Shown: positions 25,978-36,648, numbered from the stretch's first letter. The stretch is DNA of 64,000 nt from JBMNTP01 sp050945795 (GCA_050945795.1 JBMNTP010000003.1:1-64000), one strand, 5' to 3'. Numbers and translations are program-made. The notes: a model not told the origin generated them from the sequence alone.

Positions 25978-26254
25978 AGCATTGTCGTTGTTGGGGTTGG
26001 CTCAGCGTGCCGGAAAAGTTATATCCGGCTCTTTGGCAGAAGACGCTGTGAAATCAAAAAAAGCCAAGCTGCTGCTGCTCGATGAATCGGCCTCAAATAA
26101 CACGAGGGGCTTGTATGAAAGACTATGCGCGTCCGCGGGAATACCGCTAATAATTCTGCCGGAAGGCCGGCTTACACAGGCAATAGGAAAAATGCGCAAA
26201 GTGGCGGCGGTCACAGACAGCGGCTTTGCGAAAAATATAAAGAAAATTTTTTAA
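25970..26254 (+). CDS. ylxQ: L7Ae-family ribosomal protein-like YlxQ
   Basis: 94-aa member of the L7Ae/L30e family that binds kink-turn [32 protein letters not shown] and [17 protein letters not shown] are family hallmarks. It starts inside the end of rnpM, so it is translationally coupled. The function in Clostridia is not settled; ribosome association is expected from the family. Confidence 0.92.
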   Translation: MDKALSLLGLAQRAGKVISGSLAEDAVKSKKAKLLLLDESASNNTRGLYERLCASAGIPLIILPEGRLTQAIGKMRKVAAVTDSGFAKNIKKIF

Positions 26255-26276
26255 ATCAACGCAAGGAGATTGGCGT

Positions 26277-29200
26277 ATGTCCAAAATTAAACTACGAGAA
26301 ATTACAAAAAGTGTGGGGGCAAATGCAAACAGGGTGCTGGACAGGATTAAAGCTGACCAACAACGCACGAATGAGCAGATTGTCTCCATGAAAAAACTGG
26401 AATTCGAGCTGGCGGAAAAAGCTAAGGCCGAAGCGCGCGCCAAGCAGCTTGCCAAAGCTATTGAAATAGAAAAGGCGGAGGCGGCCCAGGCTGCCGAAGC
26501 TGCCGCCCAAAACGCGGCGCAGCAAAGCGAGCGGGTTGTGGCTGAGGCCGAAAAACCCGCGGATAAGCCGGATGCGAGCGGAGAGCAGATTGCTACTTCT
26601 AAAAAGCCGGAGACGGCGCCGATAGAGCGTCAGGAAGAGGCGGTTGCTGAAGCGAAACAAGAAAAGCCTGCGCATACGACTGCCGAACAGACTAGTGCCG
26701 AGGCGGTTTCGCAGCACCCTGAAAAAACAGCAGAAAAAGCGCCGGAAGTAAAGCCGGAGATAATACCTGAAAAAACACCGGAAAAAACACAGGAAGCAAC
26801 TCCTGCCGCGACACAGACAGAGCCGCGAGTGGCAGCTGCTGCGCAACAGCGGGCGGCATCGCAAAAAGATGCCGAAGCTCCGGCAGCAAGTGCACAGCCT
26901 GAAGAAAGACCGTCTGCTCACGTTCAGCAACGCGGCGATGGTCCGCAGCGCCCACAGCAGGGCGGCTATCAGCAGAGAGATGGTTATCAGCAACGGCCGC
27001 AGCAGGGCGGTTATCAGCAGAGAGATGGCTATCAGCAGCGCCCACAGCAGGGCGGCTACCAGCAAAGAGACGGCTATCAGCAACGCCCGCAGCAGGGCGG
27101 CTATCAGCAGAGAGATGGCTATCAGCAACGCCCACAGCAGGGTGGATACCAGCAGAGAGACGGCTATCAGCAACGCCCACAGCAGGGTGGATACCAGCAG
27201 CGCGGCGGCTATCAGCAGCGTCCGCAGCAGGGTGGCTATCAGCAGCGTCCTCAACAGGGCGGCTATCAGCAACGCCCACAACAGGGTGGATACCAGCAGC
27301 GTCCTCAACAGGGCGGCTATCAGCAACGCCCACAGCAGGGTGGATACCAGCAGCGCCCGCAGCAAGGTGGCTATCAGCAACGCCCTCAACAGGGTGGATA
27401 CCAGCAGCGTCCGCAGCAGGGCGGATTTGGAGCGAAGCCGTTTGTGCGCAAACCGATGGGCGGGGATTTGCTGCCGTCGGCTGAAAAGGAACGCGTAAGC
27501 AATTATGATCCGAATAAAAATTCATATGCAAGGCAGCGCGATCCTGAAAAGCGTCAGCAGCGCGGGCGCAAGACGGTTATCCGTGAGGTTGGCGTACCCA
27601 TGGAGGATGAGAGGTTCAGGGGCCGCAAGCCGAAGAGGCGGGTTCAAACGCCGAAACCTGAGCCCATAGTTATAGATAAGGTGGTGCTTACATCGGATAG
27701 CATAACAGTAAAAGACCTTTCCGAAAAAACCGGAAAACCGGCTTCTGATATCATCAAAAAGCTGTTGGTGCTCGGTGTTTTCGCTACGATCAACCAGGAG
27801 CTTGATATCGATACCGCTACACTTATATGCAGCGACTTTGGCATCGACCTTGAATTTAAGCCTGTTGCAACGGCGGAAGACACTTTAACAGCCGAGGATA
27901 AAGAGGATGACGATAAGAATCTTGTATCGCGTCCGCCGATAGTTACTATAATGGGCCATGTCGATCACGGCAAAACCTCTTTGCTCGACGCTATACGCAC
28001 CGCTCGCGTAACCGACCAGGAGGCGGGAGGGATAACGCAGCATATAGGCGCTTATATGGTAGAGCTTAATGATAGAGCCATAACCTTCCTTGACACTCCC
28101 GGGCATGAGGCGTTTACCTCCATGCGTGCTAGGGGAGCGCAGGTTACAGATATAGCTATACTTGTTGTTGCCGCCGACGACGGCATAATGCCGCAGACGG
28201 TTGAGGCGATAAATCACGCAAAAGCGGCAGAAGTGCCGATAATTGTGGCGATTAACAAAATGGATAAGCCAGAAGCTAATCCTGAAAGAATTAAGCAAGA
28301 GCTTACAGAATACGAACTTGTTTCAGAGGAATGGGGCGGCGATACAATAATAGTACCTGTTTCGGCAAAGACAAGAACCGGCATAGACAATCTTCTTGAG
28401 ATGATACTTCTTGTAGCCGATGTTCAAGAGCTTAAGGCTAATCCGAACAGGCTGGCTAAGGGAGCAATTGTAGAGGCGCAGCTTGATAAAGGGCGCGGCC
28501 CGGTCGCTACGGTACTCGTTCAGACGGGTACGCTTAGAACAGGTGATACAATTGTCGCGGGAACGGCTTACGGGCATGTACGCGCTATGATGGATGATAA
28601 GGGCGAGAAGGTTGATGAGGCGGTGCCCAGTCAGCCGGTAGAGGTGCTAGGCTTTAGCGAAGTGCCGGAGGCGGGAGACATGCTTTATGTCGTTGAGGAC
28701 GATAAGCTGAGCAGGCTGGTTGTGCAGGAGCGCAGGGATAAGATAAAGGCTGAGCAGCTAAAGAGCTTGTCCAAGGTTTCGCTTGACGATCTATTTAGCC
28801 AGATAAAAGAAGGCGAGATAAAGGAGCTCAATGTTATAGTTAAAGGCGATGTTCAAGGCTCTGTTGAGGCGCTTAGACAGTCGCTTGAAAAGCTTAGCAA
28901 CGATAAAGTGCGTGTGCGCTCGATACACGGCGGAGTTGGCGCTATAACAAAGATAGACGTAATGTTTGCTTCAGCATCAAACGCCATTATAATAGGGTTT
29001 AATGTTCGCCCCGACGCCATGGCGCGTGCGGTAGCGGAAAAAGAGAATATAGACATAAGGCTTTACAGGGTCATTTATGACGCTATTAACGACGTTCAAA
29101 AGGCTATGGAAGGCATGCTTGAGCCAGAGTATAAAGAGGTTATTACCGGTCATGCTGAGGTAAGGCAGGTATTTAAGGTTACCGGCTCAGGTACAGTTGC

Positions 29201-29426
29201 CGGTTCATACATGCAGGACGGCAAGATTATAAGAAGCGCTAAGGCGAGACTTATAAGAGACGGCATTGTTGTATATGATGGAAGCATAGCCGGACTTAGG
29301 CGGTTTAAGGACGATGTTAAGGAAGTAGCGCAGGGTTATGAATGCGGAATAACACTGGAAAACTTCAGCGACATAAAAGAAGGCGATATAATCGAGGCCT
29401 ATGTGGAGGAAGAAATAACGAGGTAG
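26277..29426 (+). CDS. infB: Translation initiation factor IF-2 with long Q/G/Y/R repeat arm
   Basis: GTPase that places initiator tRNA on the 30S subunit and joins the subunits. The C-terminal two thirds are standard: [18 protein letters not shown] near residue 558, [25 protein letters not shown], then domains II-IV. The N-terminal arm of about 550 residues is exceptional: a helical Ala/Glu/Lys stretch, a Pro/Glu/Lys-rich stretch, then 14 copies of RPQQGGY(QQ) at residues 225-384, the first five interleaved with RDGYQQ and the sixth with RGGYQQ. AAGGAG precedes the ATG at 8 nt. 1049 aa is far above the 700-900 usual in Firmicutes. Confidence 0.97.
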   Translation: MSKIKLREITKSVGANANRVLDRIKADQQRTNEQIVSMKKLEFELAEKAKAEARAKQLAKAIEIEKAEAAQAAEAAAQNAAQQSERVVAEAEKPADKPDASGEQIATSKKPETAPIERQEEAVAEAKQEKPAHTTAEQTSAEAVSQHPEKTAEKAPEVKPEIIPEKTPEKTQEATPAATQTEPRVAAAAQQRAASQKDAEAPAASAQPEERPSAHVQQRGDGPQRPQQGGYQQRDGYQQRPQQGGYQQRDGYQQRPQQGGYQQRDGYQQRPQQGGYQQRDGYQQRPQQGGYQQRDGYQQRPQQGGYQQRGGYQQRPQQGGYQQRPQQGGYQQRPQQGGYQQRPQQGGYQQRPQQGGYQQRPQQGGYQQRPQQGGYQQRPQQGGFGAKPFVRKPMGGDLLPSAEKERVSNYDPNKNSYARQRDPEKRQQRGRKTVIREVGVPMEDERFRGRKPKRRVQTPKPEPIVIDKVVLTSDSITVKDLSEKTGKPASDIIKKLLVLGVFATINQELDIDTATLICSDFGIDLEFKPVATAEDTLTAEDKEDDDKNLVSRPPIVTIMGHVDHGKTSLLDAIRTARVTDQEAGGITQHIGAYMVELNDRAITFLDTPGHEAFTSMRARGAQVTDIAILVVAADDGIMPQTVEAINHAKAAEVPIIVAINKMDKPEANPERIKQELTEYELVSEEWGGDTIIVPVSAKTRTGIDNLLEMILLVADVQELKANPNRLAKGAIVEAQLDKGRGPVATVLVQTGTLRTGDTIVAGTAYGHVRAMMDDKGEKVDEAVPSQPVEVLGFSEVPEAGDMLYVVEDDKLSRLVVQERRDKIKAEQLKSLSKVSLDDLFSQIKEGEIKELNVIVKGDVQGSVEALRQSLEKLSNDKVRVRSIHGGVGAITKIDVMFASASNAIIIGFNVRPDAMARAVAEKENIDIRLYRVIYDAINDVQKAMEGMLEPEYKEVITGHAEVRQVFKVTGSGTVAGSYMQDGKIIRSAKARLIRDGIVVYDGSIAGLRRFKDDVKEVAQGYECGITLENFSDIKEGDIIEAYVEEEITR
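26949..27428 (+). repeat. In-frame tandem repeat in infB: six 45-nt units then eight 27-nt units
   Basis: Unit starts at 26949, 26994, 27039, 27084, 27129 and 27174 give a period of 45 nt (RPQQGGYQQ plus RDGYQQ or, in the sixth, RGGYQQ). Starts at 27219, 27246, 27273, 27300, 27327, 27354, 27381 and 27408 give a period of 27 nt (RPQQGGYQQ, the last ending GGF). Codons vary synonymously (CGC, CGT, CGG for the RPQQ arginine, while all five RDGY arginines are AGA), so the copies are related but not recently identical. Both periods are multiples of three. Confidence 0.97.
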
Positions 29427-29430
29427 CGGT

Positions 29431-29793
29431 ATGTCACAGATACGCAGCGACAGGATTAACGAGGAAGTTAAAAAAGCTGTCAGTGAAGTTATAAGGAAAG
29501 ATATTAAGGATCCTCGGCTTAGCCCCAACTGTGTTGTTACAAAGGCGGAGGTTACAAAGGACCTTAAGTTCGCGAAAATATATGTTAGCGTTTTAGGCGA
29601 CGAAAAAGAAAGGAAGGACACAATGGCCTCCCTTTCAAATGCCGCCGGCTATATAAGGCACAGGCTGGGCGGGCTTATAGACATTAGAAGGCTGCCGCAG
29701 CTTACCTTTAAGCTTGATACGTCTATAGAATACGGCATACATATAGCAAACGTTATACGCTCCATAAAGCAGCGGGATGAGGAGCGGGAATGA
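29431..29793 (+). CDS. rbfA: 30S ribosome-binding factor RbfA
   Basis: KH-fold factor for 16S rRNA 5'-end maturation. It begins RSDRINEEVKKAVSEVI and has KDPRLSPNCVVTKAEVTKDLKFAKIYVSVLG, the family core. 120 aa is normal. It starts 4 nt after infB and overlaps the next gene by 4 nt. Confidence 0.97.
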   Translation: MSQIRSDRINEEVKKAVSEVIRKDIKDPRLSPNCVVTKAEVTKDLKFAKIYVSVLGDEKERKDTMASLSNAAGYIRHRLGGLIDIRRLPQLTFKLDTSIEYGIHIANVIRSIKQRDEERE

Positions 29794-30734
29794 AAGCCAT
29801 ACTTGATTTTATAGGCAAGTATAAAAGCTTTGCCATTGTTTGCCATATCGATCCCGACGGAGATACTTTAGGCGCTTCTTTCGCGCTGGTAGAGGCACTG
29901 CGCCTGATAGGCAAGGACGCTGTATCGGTATGCCAAAACCCGATACCGTATATGTATAGCTTTATGCCGGGACGATTGGTATTTCCGGAGGAGGCAGAAG
30001 GCGTTGAGGCGGTGATTGCCGTAGATTGCGCCGACATAAAAAGGCTGGGCAGCGCGGCGTACCTTATTGAGGATCGGCCCGGCGCTATAATTGACCATCA
30101 TATATCAAACGACTGCTTTGTAGAGCCGTGCTATCTTGATACCGGCGCTTCGTCTACATGCGAGATAGTATATCAATTGATACTTGAGATGGGTGTTAAA
30201 GTAAGCGCGGATATGGCAGAGAACCTGTATGTCGGTATATCAACGGATACTGGAAATTTCTGCTACTCAAACACTACGCCTACAGCTTTTTATACTGCAT
30301 CTAAACTTTTAGAGGCGGGCTTTGACATTGAGAAAACAGCGAACACACTATATCGCAGCCGTACGCTCGCTAAGACAAGGCTTATAGGGCAGGCGATATC
30401 TTCAATGGAGCTGCATTTTGATAACAGGGTGGCGCTTATGGTGATTAGCCTAGAGCAGATGCAGGCGGCGGGGGCAAGCGATACCGACTTTGAAGGCGTT
30501 ATAGATTTTGCGAGAGATATTCAAGGCATAGAGATAGCGCTGCTACTGCGAGAAACGCCGACGGGGGCGTATAAAAGCAGCCTTAGGTCGTCGGGCAAAG
30601 CCAATGTAGAGGGTATTGCCGCTTCTTACGGCGGCGGAGGGCATTGCAAGGCGGCGGGTTGCGTGCTCAAAGGCAATATAAATATTCTGCTGCCGGAGAT
30701 ACTTGAAAAGGTTGGGGAAGAACTTGAAAAATAA
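29790..30734 (+). CDS. nrnA: DHH/DHHA1 phosphoesterase NrnA (nanoRNase / pAp phosphatase)
   Basis: Degrades short oligoribonucleotides and, in Bacillus, 3'-phosphoadenosine 5'-phosphate. Metal-binding motifs are in order: CHIDPDGDT near residue 18, VDCAD near 73, IDHH near 94 (the DHH), and STDTGNF near 150. The DHHA1 part ends with GGGGHCKAAGC, which binds substrate. 314 aa is typical. The ATG overlaps the rbfA stop (ATGA). Its position between rbfA and truB is conserved in Firmicutes. Confidence 0.94.
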   Translation: MKAILDFIGKYKSFAIVCHIDPDGDTLGASFALVEALRLIGKDAVSVCQNPIPYMYSFMPGRLVFPEEAEGVEAVIAVDCADIKRLGSAAYLIEDRPGAIIDHHISNDCFVEPCYLDTGASSTCEIVYQLILEMGVKVSADMAENLYVGISTDTGNFCYSNTTPTAFYTASKLLEAGFDIEKTANTLYRSRTLAKTRLIGQAISSMELHFDNRVALMVISLEQMQAAGASDTDFEGVIDFARDIQGIEIALLLRETPTGAYKSSLRSSGKANVEGIAASYGGGGHCKAAGCVLKGNINILLPEILEKVGEELEK

Positions 30735-31617
30735 TACGGGCGGAATTGATGGTGTTATAAATGTGCTAAAGCCGCCCGGCATGACATCAAGTTCTGTTGT
30801 ATCGGTAATGCGAAGGCTGCTCGGCACAAAAAAGACCGGGCATGGCGGAACACTTGATCCTATGGCGGCCGGAGTGCTGCCTATTTTGTCGGGCAAGGGA
30901 ACCCGGCTTTTTGATTATATGCTCGAAGGCTCAAAGGAATATATAGCTGAGATATGCTTTGGCTATGAAACAGACACTCAGGACAGCCAAGGCAAGATTG
31001 TATCAGAATGCGTAATGAATGTTGGCGAGGAGGATTTTCTTAAAGCCTCGGAGGCGTTAAAAGGCGATATAAAGCAGCAGGCACCTATGTTTTCCGCGGT
31101 AAGCGTGGGCGGGCAGAAGCTGTACAAGGCAGCATATAAGAATATTGAAGTAATCGAACGTCCGTTTCGAGATGCCACAATATACGCTCTGGAGCTGATA
31201 AGGAAAACGGCTGAAAACCGCTTTTTGTTCCGGCTTGAATGTTCGCGCGGCACATATGTACGCACTCTGTGCCACGACATGGGGAAATTACTCGGCGGCT
31301 GCGCTTATATGGCTTTTCTTCTAAGGACAAAATCCGGCGGCATGGATATAGAAAACGCTTATACGCTGGACGAGCTAAGGCAAGCGTATGATGAAAAAAG
31401 CGATATAGAAAAGTATGTTACCCGTCTTAATGATGCGCTTATAGCGCTGCCCGTTTACAACGCCAAAAGCATATATTGGGATAGGCTAAGGAACGGAAAC
31501 AGCGTTAAGGTTGGAGGAGTCGATACCGGTATAAGCCGCGTTATATGTAATGATGTGCTTATTGGTATGGGCAGCGTTGAGAACGGAGTGCTTAAAATAA
31601 AGACAATGCTTATTTGA
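30724..31617 (+). CDS. truB: tRNA pseudouridine(55) synthase TruB
   Basis: Makes the universal pseudouridine 55 in the T loop of tRNAs. GHGGTLDPMAAGVLP carries the catalytic Asp near residue 43, preceded by NVLKPPGMTSSSVV. 297 aa is normal. I chose TTG at 30724, which follows GGGGAAG and overlaps the nrnA stop by 11 nt; TTG at 30703 lacks a site. Confidence 0.96.
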   Translation: MKNNTGGIDGVINVLKPPGMTSSSVVSVMRRLLGTKKTGHGGTLDPMAAGVLPILSGKGTRLFDYMLEGSKEYIAEICFGYETDTQDSQGKIVSECVMNVGEEDFLKASEALKGDIKQQAPMFSAVSVGGQKLYKAAYKNIEVIERPFRDATIYALELIRKTAENRFLFRLECSRGTYVRTLCHDMGKLLGGCAYMAFLLRTKSGGMDIENAYTLDELRQAYDEKSDIEKYVTRLNDALIALPVYNAKSIYWDRLRNGNSVKVGGVDTGISRVICNDVLIGMGSVENGVLKIKTMLI

Positions 31618-31627
31618 GGGCTTGATT

Positions 31628-32527
31628 ATGATATACAACAGTCTGCATGGGTACACAGGGGAAGGATCATGCGTGGTACTGGGCATGTTCGACGGCGTTC
31701 ATGCCGGACATCGTTCGCTTATAAGAGCGGCGGCTGAAAACGGGGGTGGCGTATCGGCGTTTACATTTTCAAACCACCCTTCCGCGATAACGGGAAAAGA
31801 GCAGGTAAAGCTGCTTATGACGCCGGAAGAAAAAGCCAAGGCGCTGCAATCCGCCGGCGTTCGTGATATAATAATGGTGGAGTTCACGCAGCAGTTGGCG
31901 TCTCTTTCGCCGCGGCGGTTTGTTGATTTGCTGGCGCAGCATATACGCCCAAGGTGCGCTGTTGCCGGCTTTAATTACCGGTTTGGCAGCCATGCCGGCG
32001 GTAGCGCCGAAACTTTAAGGCTGCTGCTTTCAGATAAAGGCATAGATACTATTATAGCTGAGTCGGTAATGTATGAGGGACAGGCGGTATCAAGTTCACG
32101 CATAAGGGCGGCGCTGCTTGAAGGGGATACCGAGCTAGCGGCGGCTATGTTGGGCAGCGACTATATGATATCCGGCAGGGTTATACACGGCAAAGCCATA
32201 GGCCGTAAATTAGGCGCTCCCACCGCCAATATTGACGTTGATAAAAGCAAATTGCTGCCCATGGACGGCGTTTATGCCTGCATAGCGCATGTGGACGGAG
32301 AAAGCCACAAGGCGGTTTGCAATATAGGGCCCAAGCCTACGGTAGATGTGCATGAGAGCGGCGTTGAGGCGCATATACTCGGGTACCGCAAGCGGATCTA
32401 TGGTGGCGTTGTGACTTTAAGTATTAAGCGACGGCTTAGAGGAATAGTTGATTTTGGCTCCAAAGAGGCTTTAAGGGAGCAGATAATAAAGGATTGCGCG
32501 GAGGCAGCAAAACTTGACAGTATATGA
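31628..32527 (+). CDS. ribF: Bifunctional riboflavin kinase / FAD synthetase
   Basis: Converts riboflavin to FMN and FMN to FAD. The N-terminal nucleotidyltransferase has GMFDGVHAGH near residue 19 and SSSRIRAALLEGD near 150; the C-terminal kinase has GKAIGRKLGAPTANID. 299 aa is typical. ATG at 31628 is 7 nt after GAGGG; TTG at 31622 is too close to it. It ends the rimP operon; a promoter for rpsO follows. Confidence 0.95.
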   Translation: MIYNSLHGYTGEGSCVVLGMFDGVHAGHRSLIRAAAENGGGVSAFTFSNHPSAITGKEQVKLLMTPEEKAKALQSAGVRDIIMVEFTQQLASLSPRRFVDLLAQHIRPRCAVAGFNYRFGSHAGGSAETLRLLLSDKGIDTIIAESVMYEGQAVSSSRIRAALLEGDTELAAAMLGSDYMISGRVIHGKAIGRKLGAPTANIDVDKSKLLPMDGVYACIAHVDGESHKAVCNIGPKPTVDVHESGVEAHILGYRKRIYGGVVTLSIKRRLRGIVDFGSKEALREQIIKDCAEAAKLDSI

Positions 32528-32592
32528 ATACTATGCGCGAAAGCTGAGGATAATAAATGTATCCGGCGTGCCTTTGGTACAAGGCATTGGCA

Positions 32593-32621
32593 TTTACAAA
32601 CAATTATTGCTGTGATATAAT
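32593..32621 (+). promoter_or_regulatory. rpsO promoter
   Basis: TTTACA (32593-32598), 17 nt, TATAAT (32616-32621) with TG one base upstream (extended -10). About 80 nt of leader follow, where S15 could act on its own mRNA as in other bacteria; I cannot fold a specific element. Confidence 0.75.
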
Positions 32622-32707
32622 TTATCTTATGCTTTAACCAATTGCAAGGTTGCGCGCTTCTCCGACGCCATACTTTGCTTTTGGGGATATAATTAAGGAG
32701 GATAAAA

Positions 32708-32971
32708 ATGGACAAGGAAAAGAAAAACAGTATTATCTCGCAATTTGCGAGGAGCGAAGGCGATACAGGATCGACAGAAGTGCAGGTGGCGTTGCTGACA
32801 GAGCGCATAAACCATCTGAACGAACATCTTAAAGAGCACAAGAAGGATCATCATTCCCGCCGCGGGCTTTTGAAGATGGTTGGACAGCGCAGGGGACTTT
32901 TAAATTACCTCAAAGATAAGGATATTGAACGTTACAGGACGCTTATTGCATCGCTGAATCTCAGGAAATAA
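32708..32971 (+). CDS. rpsO: 30S ribosomal protein S15
   Basis: Binds the central domain of 16S rRNA early in assembly. [22 protein letters not shown] and [22 protein letters not shown] are the family signature. 87 aa is typical. TTAAGGAGG sits 7 nt before the ATG. It is a single-gene unit with its own promoter and a terminator before pnp. Confidence 0.98.
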   Translation: MDKEKKNSIISQFARSEGDTGSTEVQVALLTERINHLNEHLKEHKKDHHSRRGLLKMVGQRRGLLNYLKDKDIERYRTLIASLNLRK

Positions 32972-32978
32972 ATATACC

Positions 32979-33014
32979 AGTTAGAGCGGTTATTCCGCTC
33001 TAACTGTTTATTTT
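32979..33014 (+). terminator. Terminator between rpsO and pnp
   Basis: Perfect arms AGTTAGAGCGG/CCGCTCTAACT around TTATT, followed by GTTTATTTTG, an imperfect T run. Confidence 0.7.
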
Positions 33015-33079
33015 GCGGCTGAAAAGCCGATGTGTGAGCCGTAAGGCATTGTGTGTGAACGGAGGAGAGAGAAGAGAAT

Positions 33080-35230
33080 ATGGAAAAAAAATTTAAAATG
33101 CAGCTCGGCGGTAGAGAAATTACCATTGAGACAGGCAAATACGCCGGCCAGGCCGACGGGGCATGCCTTATAAGGTGCGGCGATACAGCGATTTTAGTAT
33201 GCGCTACTATGGCGCAAAAGGCTAGGGACGGTATAGACTTTTTTCCGCTAAGCGTTGAGTATGAGGAAAAGATGTACAGCGTGGGTAAAATACCCGGCGG
33301 ATTTATAAAGCGCGAGGGTCGTCCAAGTGAAAAAGCCATACTTACAGCCCGACTTATAGACCGGCCTATCCGGCCGCTGTTTCCTAAAGGGTTCTACAAC
33401 GATGTTCAGATAATTGCTACGGTGCTTTCAATCGATAATGATATGCAGCCGGATGTATTGGCGATGATAGGCTCTTCAATAGCGCTGAGCATTTCAAAAA
33501 TACCGTTTGCAGGACCGACAGGCGCTGTAGCAGTAGGCATGATAGACGGAGAATATGTGCTTAACCCCGACGCAGAGCAGCGAGATAAGAGCAAATTGCA
33601 CCTCGTGGTTTCCGGCACACGCGACGCCGTTATGATGGTTGAGGCGGGAGCCGAGGAAGTTAGCGAAAGCGAAATGCTTGGCGCTATACTGTTTGGGCAT
33701 GAGCATATTAAAACTATCGTTGACTCTATAAATGATATAGTAGTTGAGATAGGAAAAGAAAAGATTGAGCCGGCTATAAGCGGGCCGGAAGAGGCGCTGT
33801 TAAAGCGCGTTGAGGAGCTAGCTGCTGAAAAAGTTGAGTGGAGCGTTGATACTGTAGATCGCGACGTCAGAAACGAAAGGTCGGATCAGGTACAAAAAGA
33901 AATTACCGAAGCTCTCGCAGAGGAATTCCCTGATAGCGCGAGGGACATCGAATCCATACTTTACGACATGACCAAAGCGGTTGTGCGTGACAAGATAATA
34001 AACAGGGGCATTCGTCCCGATGGACGCGCTATGGACAAGGTTCGTGATATATGGTGCGAAGCTGGCATACTTCCAAGGGCGCATGGCAGCGGCGTATTTA
34101 CGCGCGGTCAGACGCAGGTGCTAACAATAGCCACGCTAGGCACAATAAGCGAAGTGCAAGTGCTCGATGGCATAGGCACAGAGGATTCCAAGCGGTATAT
34201 GCATCAGTACAATATGCCGCCGTACAGCGTTGGAGAGGCGCGCATGATGCGCGGGCCGGGCAGGCGTGAGATAGGGCATGGCGCTCTTGCGGAACGCTCT
34301 TTGCTGCCGGTTATTCCTTCTGAAACCGAATTCCCATATGCTATAAGGCTGGTAAGTGAGGTTATAAGCTCTAACGGCTCTACGTCGCAGGGTAGCGTAT
34401 GCGCAAGCACAATTGCTCTTATGGACGCGGGTGTGCCTATTAAAAAGCCTGTTGCCGGTGTCGCTATGGGGCTTATAAAGGATCAGCAAAACGGCAATCT
34501 CGCCATACTTACAGACATACAGGGCCTTGAGGATTTCTATGGCGATATGGACTTTAAAGTGGCGGGAACGAAAGACGGCATAACCGCCATACAGATGGAT
34601 ATAAAGATAAAGGGCATTGACGAGGAGATACTCACCCGCGCGCTGGAGCAGGCTAAAAAGGGCAGGCTGCACATACTTGGTGAAATGCTCAAAACAATTG
34701 ACGAGCCGAGAGCCGAGCTATCAAAATACGCTCCTAAGATAGTGCATTTTATGATTAATCCCGAAAAGATAAGGGAGGTCATAGGGCCGAGCGGCAAGAT
34801 GATAAACAAGATAATTGACGAGACCGGCGTTAAAATAGACATAGAGGATGACGGCAGCGTGTTTATAGCGTCGCCGGATGCCGATGCTATAGCGGCGGCA
34901 AGGAAGCTTATCGAAAACATCGCCAAGGATGTTGAAGTGGGCGAGGTTTATCTCGGCAGGGTTACCCGCATAATGAACTTTGGCGCGTTTGTTGAGCTGT
35001 TGCCGGGCAAAGAGGGCATGGTACATATTTCCAAGCTTGAACATCATCGCGTTGAAAAGGTTGAGGATGTTGTAAATATTGGAGACGAGATACTCGTTAA
35101 AGTTATCGAGATAGACGAAAAGGGCAGGGTTAACCTTACAAGAAAAGACCTTATACCCAACGACAAACCCAAGCAGGACGGCGAAGGCAGAGGCCCGCGC
35201 CCGCCGCGTCGGGATTTTAACAAAAACTAA
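33080..35230 (+). CDS. pnp: Polyribonucleotide nucleotidyltransferase (PNPase)
   Basis: Phosphorolytic 3'-5' exoribonuclease. Two RNase PH domains, the second with [20 protein letters not shown] and the acidic active-site part [21 protein letters not shown], are followed by a KH domain ([21 protein letters not shown]) and an S1 domain ([28 protein letters not shown]). 716 aa is typical. CGGAGGAGAG precedes the ATG. No promoter is obvious after the rpsO terminator, so it may rely on readthrough. Confidence 0.98.
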   Translation: MEKKFKMQLGGREITIETGKYAGQADGACLIRCGDTAILVCATMAQKARDGIDFFPLSVEYEEKMYSVGKIPGGFIKREGRPSEKAILTARLIDRPIRPLFPKGFYNDVQIIATVLSIDNDMQPDVLAMIGSSIALSISKIPFAGPTGAVAVGMIDGEYVLNPDAEQRDKSKLHLVVSGTRDAVMMVEAGAEEVSESEMLGAILFGHEHIKTIVDSINDIVVEIGKEKIEPAISGPEEALLKRVEELAAEKVEWSVDTVDRDVRNERSDQVQKEITEALAEEFPDSARDIESILYDMTKAVVRDKIINRGIRPDGRAMDKVRDIWCEAGILPRAHGSGVFTRGQTQVLTIATLGTISEVQVLDGIGTEDSKRYMHQYNMPPYSVGEARMMRGPGRREIGHGALAERSLLPVIPSETEFPYAIRLVSEVISSNGSTSQGSVCASTIALMDAGVPIKKPVAGVAMGLIKDQQNGNLAILTDIQGLEDFYGDMDFKVAGTKDGITAIQMDIKIKGIDEEILTRALEQAKKGRLHILGEMLKTIDEPRAELSKYAPKIVHFMINPEKIREVIGPSGKMINKIIDETGVKIDIEDDGSVFIASPDADAIAAARKLIENIAKDVEVGEVYLGRVTRIMNFGAFVELLPGKEGMVHISKLEHHRVEKVEDVVNIGDEILVKVIEIDEKGRVNLTRKDLIPNDKPKQDGEGRGPRPPRRDFNKN

Positions 35231-35255
35231 GCCGCGGCAAAGGCTTTGCGCGGTT

Positions 35256-35287
35256 ACAGGCACAGCCCGACGGCTGTGCCTGTTTGT
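35256..35287 (+). terminator. Terminator after pnp
   Basis: Perfect 12-bp stem ACAGGCACAGCC/GGCTGTGCCTGT with loop CGAC, then TTGT. Confidence 0.75.
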
Positions 35288-35391
35288 ATAAAGCGGGGGC
35301 GGTTTACGGCTGGATAAAAAGCCGTTTTTAGAGGATGTTAATATAATACGGGCGACTTTACGCACCGATATATGTGTAAGGGATTGGTAAT

Positions 35392-36648
35392 ATGATAAAG
35401 AGCGAATTATTGTCAAATGGCATAAGAGTTGTAGCGCAGGAGATGCCGGGATACCATAGCGCGTCGATTGGCGTATGGGTGCGCACAGGGGCGGTAAACG
35501 AAAAAAGCGATATCGCTGGAATTTCACATTTGATAGAGCACATGATGTTCAAAGGCACAAAGGAAAGGTCGGCAAGCGATATAGCCGCCGAGATGGACGG
35601 CGTAGGAGGGCAGATAAACGCCTTTACATCAAAGGAGTGCACCTGCTATCATGCTACGGTAACCGATGAGCATATTGATATGGCGGCGAAACTGCTTGCA
35701 GATATGGTTTTAAACTCGGTGTATGACGAAGGGGAGATGCAAAAGGAAAAGGGCGTTATAACCGAGGAAATATCTATGATTGAGGATTCGCCGGAGGATA
35801 TGGTGCATGATCTGCATAACGAGGTGTTCTTTGCCGGTCATAACAATTCAAACTCAATACTTGGTACACGAGAAACAGTATCCAGCTTATCGAGGGCAAA
35901 TATAGTCGATTACCTTAAGCTTAGATACACCTCGGACAAGGTTGTTATAGCCGTTGCCGGCAACATAAATATGGCGGAGCTAAAGCCGGTTTTAGAAGAA
36001 GCCTTCTTCGCACTTCCTAAGCCTTCTGGAAAAACTGACGATTTGCCTGAGTTTATACGTCCCAAGCAAAAAATAATTACTGTGCGCGAGAAGGATAATG
36101 AGCAGGTGCATCTATGCGTAGGCTTTCCCGGCGTAGCGCTGTCCGTTAATATATATCCGCTTTACATACTCAACAACCTTTTTGGCGGCAGCATGTCTTC
36201 ACGGCTGTTCCAGCGCATAAGAGAGGAGCGCGGCCTAACATACTCGATATATTCATACCCGAGCACTTATACCTCCGGCGGCATGTACTCTCTTTACGCC
36301 GCCACAAGGCCGGATCAGACAAAAGAGGTTATAGAGCTGAGTCTTAAGGAGATAAGGCAGCTTAGCAGCAGCGGCGTTACAAAAGAGGAGTTTTTGCGAG
36401 CCAAAGATCAGCTTAAAGGCAACTTTATATTAGGCTCTGAAAGCGTTGGCGGCAGGGCATCGAACCTTGGCAAGAATATGACGCTGCTAGACCGTGTTAT
36501 AACGGTTGAGGAGAATATAAGGCTTATTGAGGCGGTTACGCCGGATGATGTGAACGCGCTGCTCGAAAAAATATTTGACGAGGAATCACTTTGCGCTACA
36601 TTTATAGGGCGGGTTGATAAAGCCGAGGCTGAGGGCTGGTTTAAGTAA
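35392..36648 (+). CDS. M16 family zinc metalloprotease (YmxG/MlpA-type)
   Basis: Insulinase-family peptidase of 418 aa. The inverted zinc motif HLIEH lies at residues 46-50, and EKGVITEEI near residue 125 supplies the distal glutamate. The C-terminal half holds FGGSMSSRLFQRIREERGLTYSIYS, the family's substrate-binding part. The homologue in Bacillus (MlpA/YmxG) lies after pnp too. No signal peptide, so cytoplasmic. Substrate unknown. Confidence 0.93.
   Translation: MIKSELLSNGIRVVAQEMPGYHSASIGVWVRTGAVNEKSDIAGISHLIEHMMFKGTKERSASDIAAEMDGVGGQINAFTSKECTCYHATVTDEHIDMAAKLLADMVLNSVYDEGEMQKEKGVITEEISMIEDSPEDMVHDLHNEVFFAGHNNSNSILGTRETVSSLSRANIVDYLKLRYTSDKVVIAVAGNINMAELKPVLEEAFFALPKPSGKTDDLPEFIRPKQKIITVREKDNEQVHLCVGFPGVALSVNIYPLYILNNLFGGSMSSRLFQRIREERGLTYSIYSYPSTYTSGGMYSLYAATRPDQTKEVIELSLKEIRQLSSSGVTKEEFLRAKDQLKGNFILGSESVGGRASNLGKNMTLLDRVITVEENIRLIEAVTPDDVNALLEKIFDEESLCATFIGRVDKAEAEGWFK

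Noticed and set aside
26292..27389. Long minus-strand open frame (365 codons) across the infB repeat
   Set aside because: It is Leu-rich nonsense produced because the repeat periods are multiples of three and contain no stops in this frame; no ribosome site and no family match. The + strand frame 26869-27498 and the other minus frame 26692-27531 have the same cause.
26949..27428. CRISPR-like array
   Set aside because: Units are contiguous without unique spacers and stay in frame within infB, so this is a protein-coding tandem repeat.
34721..35527. Minus-strand 268-codon frame opposite the end of pnp
   Set aside because: It crosses the pnp terminator and the start of the protease gene and has no family resemblance.
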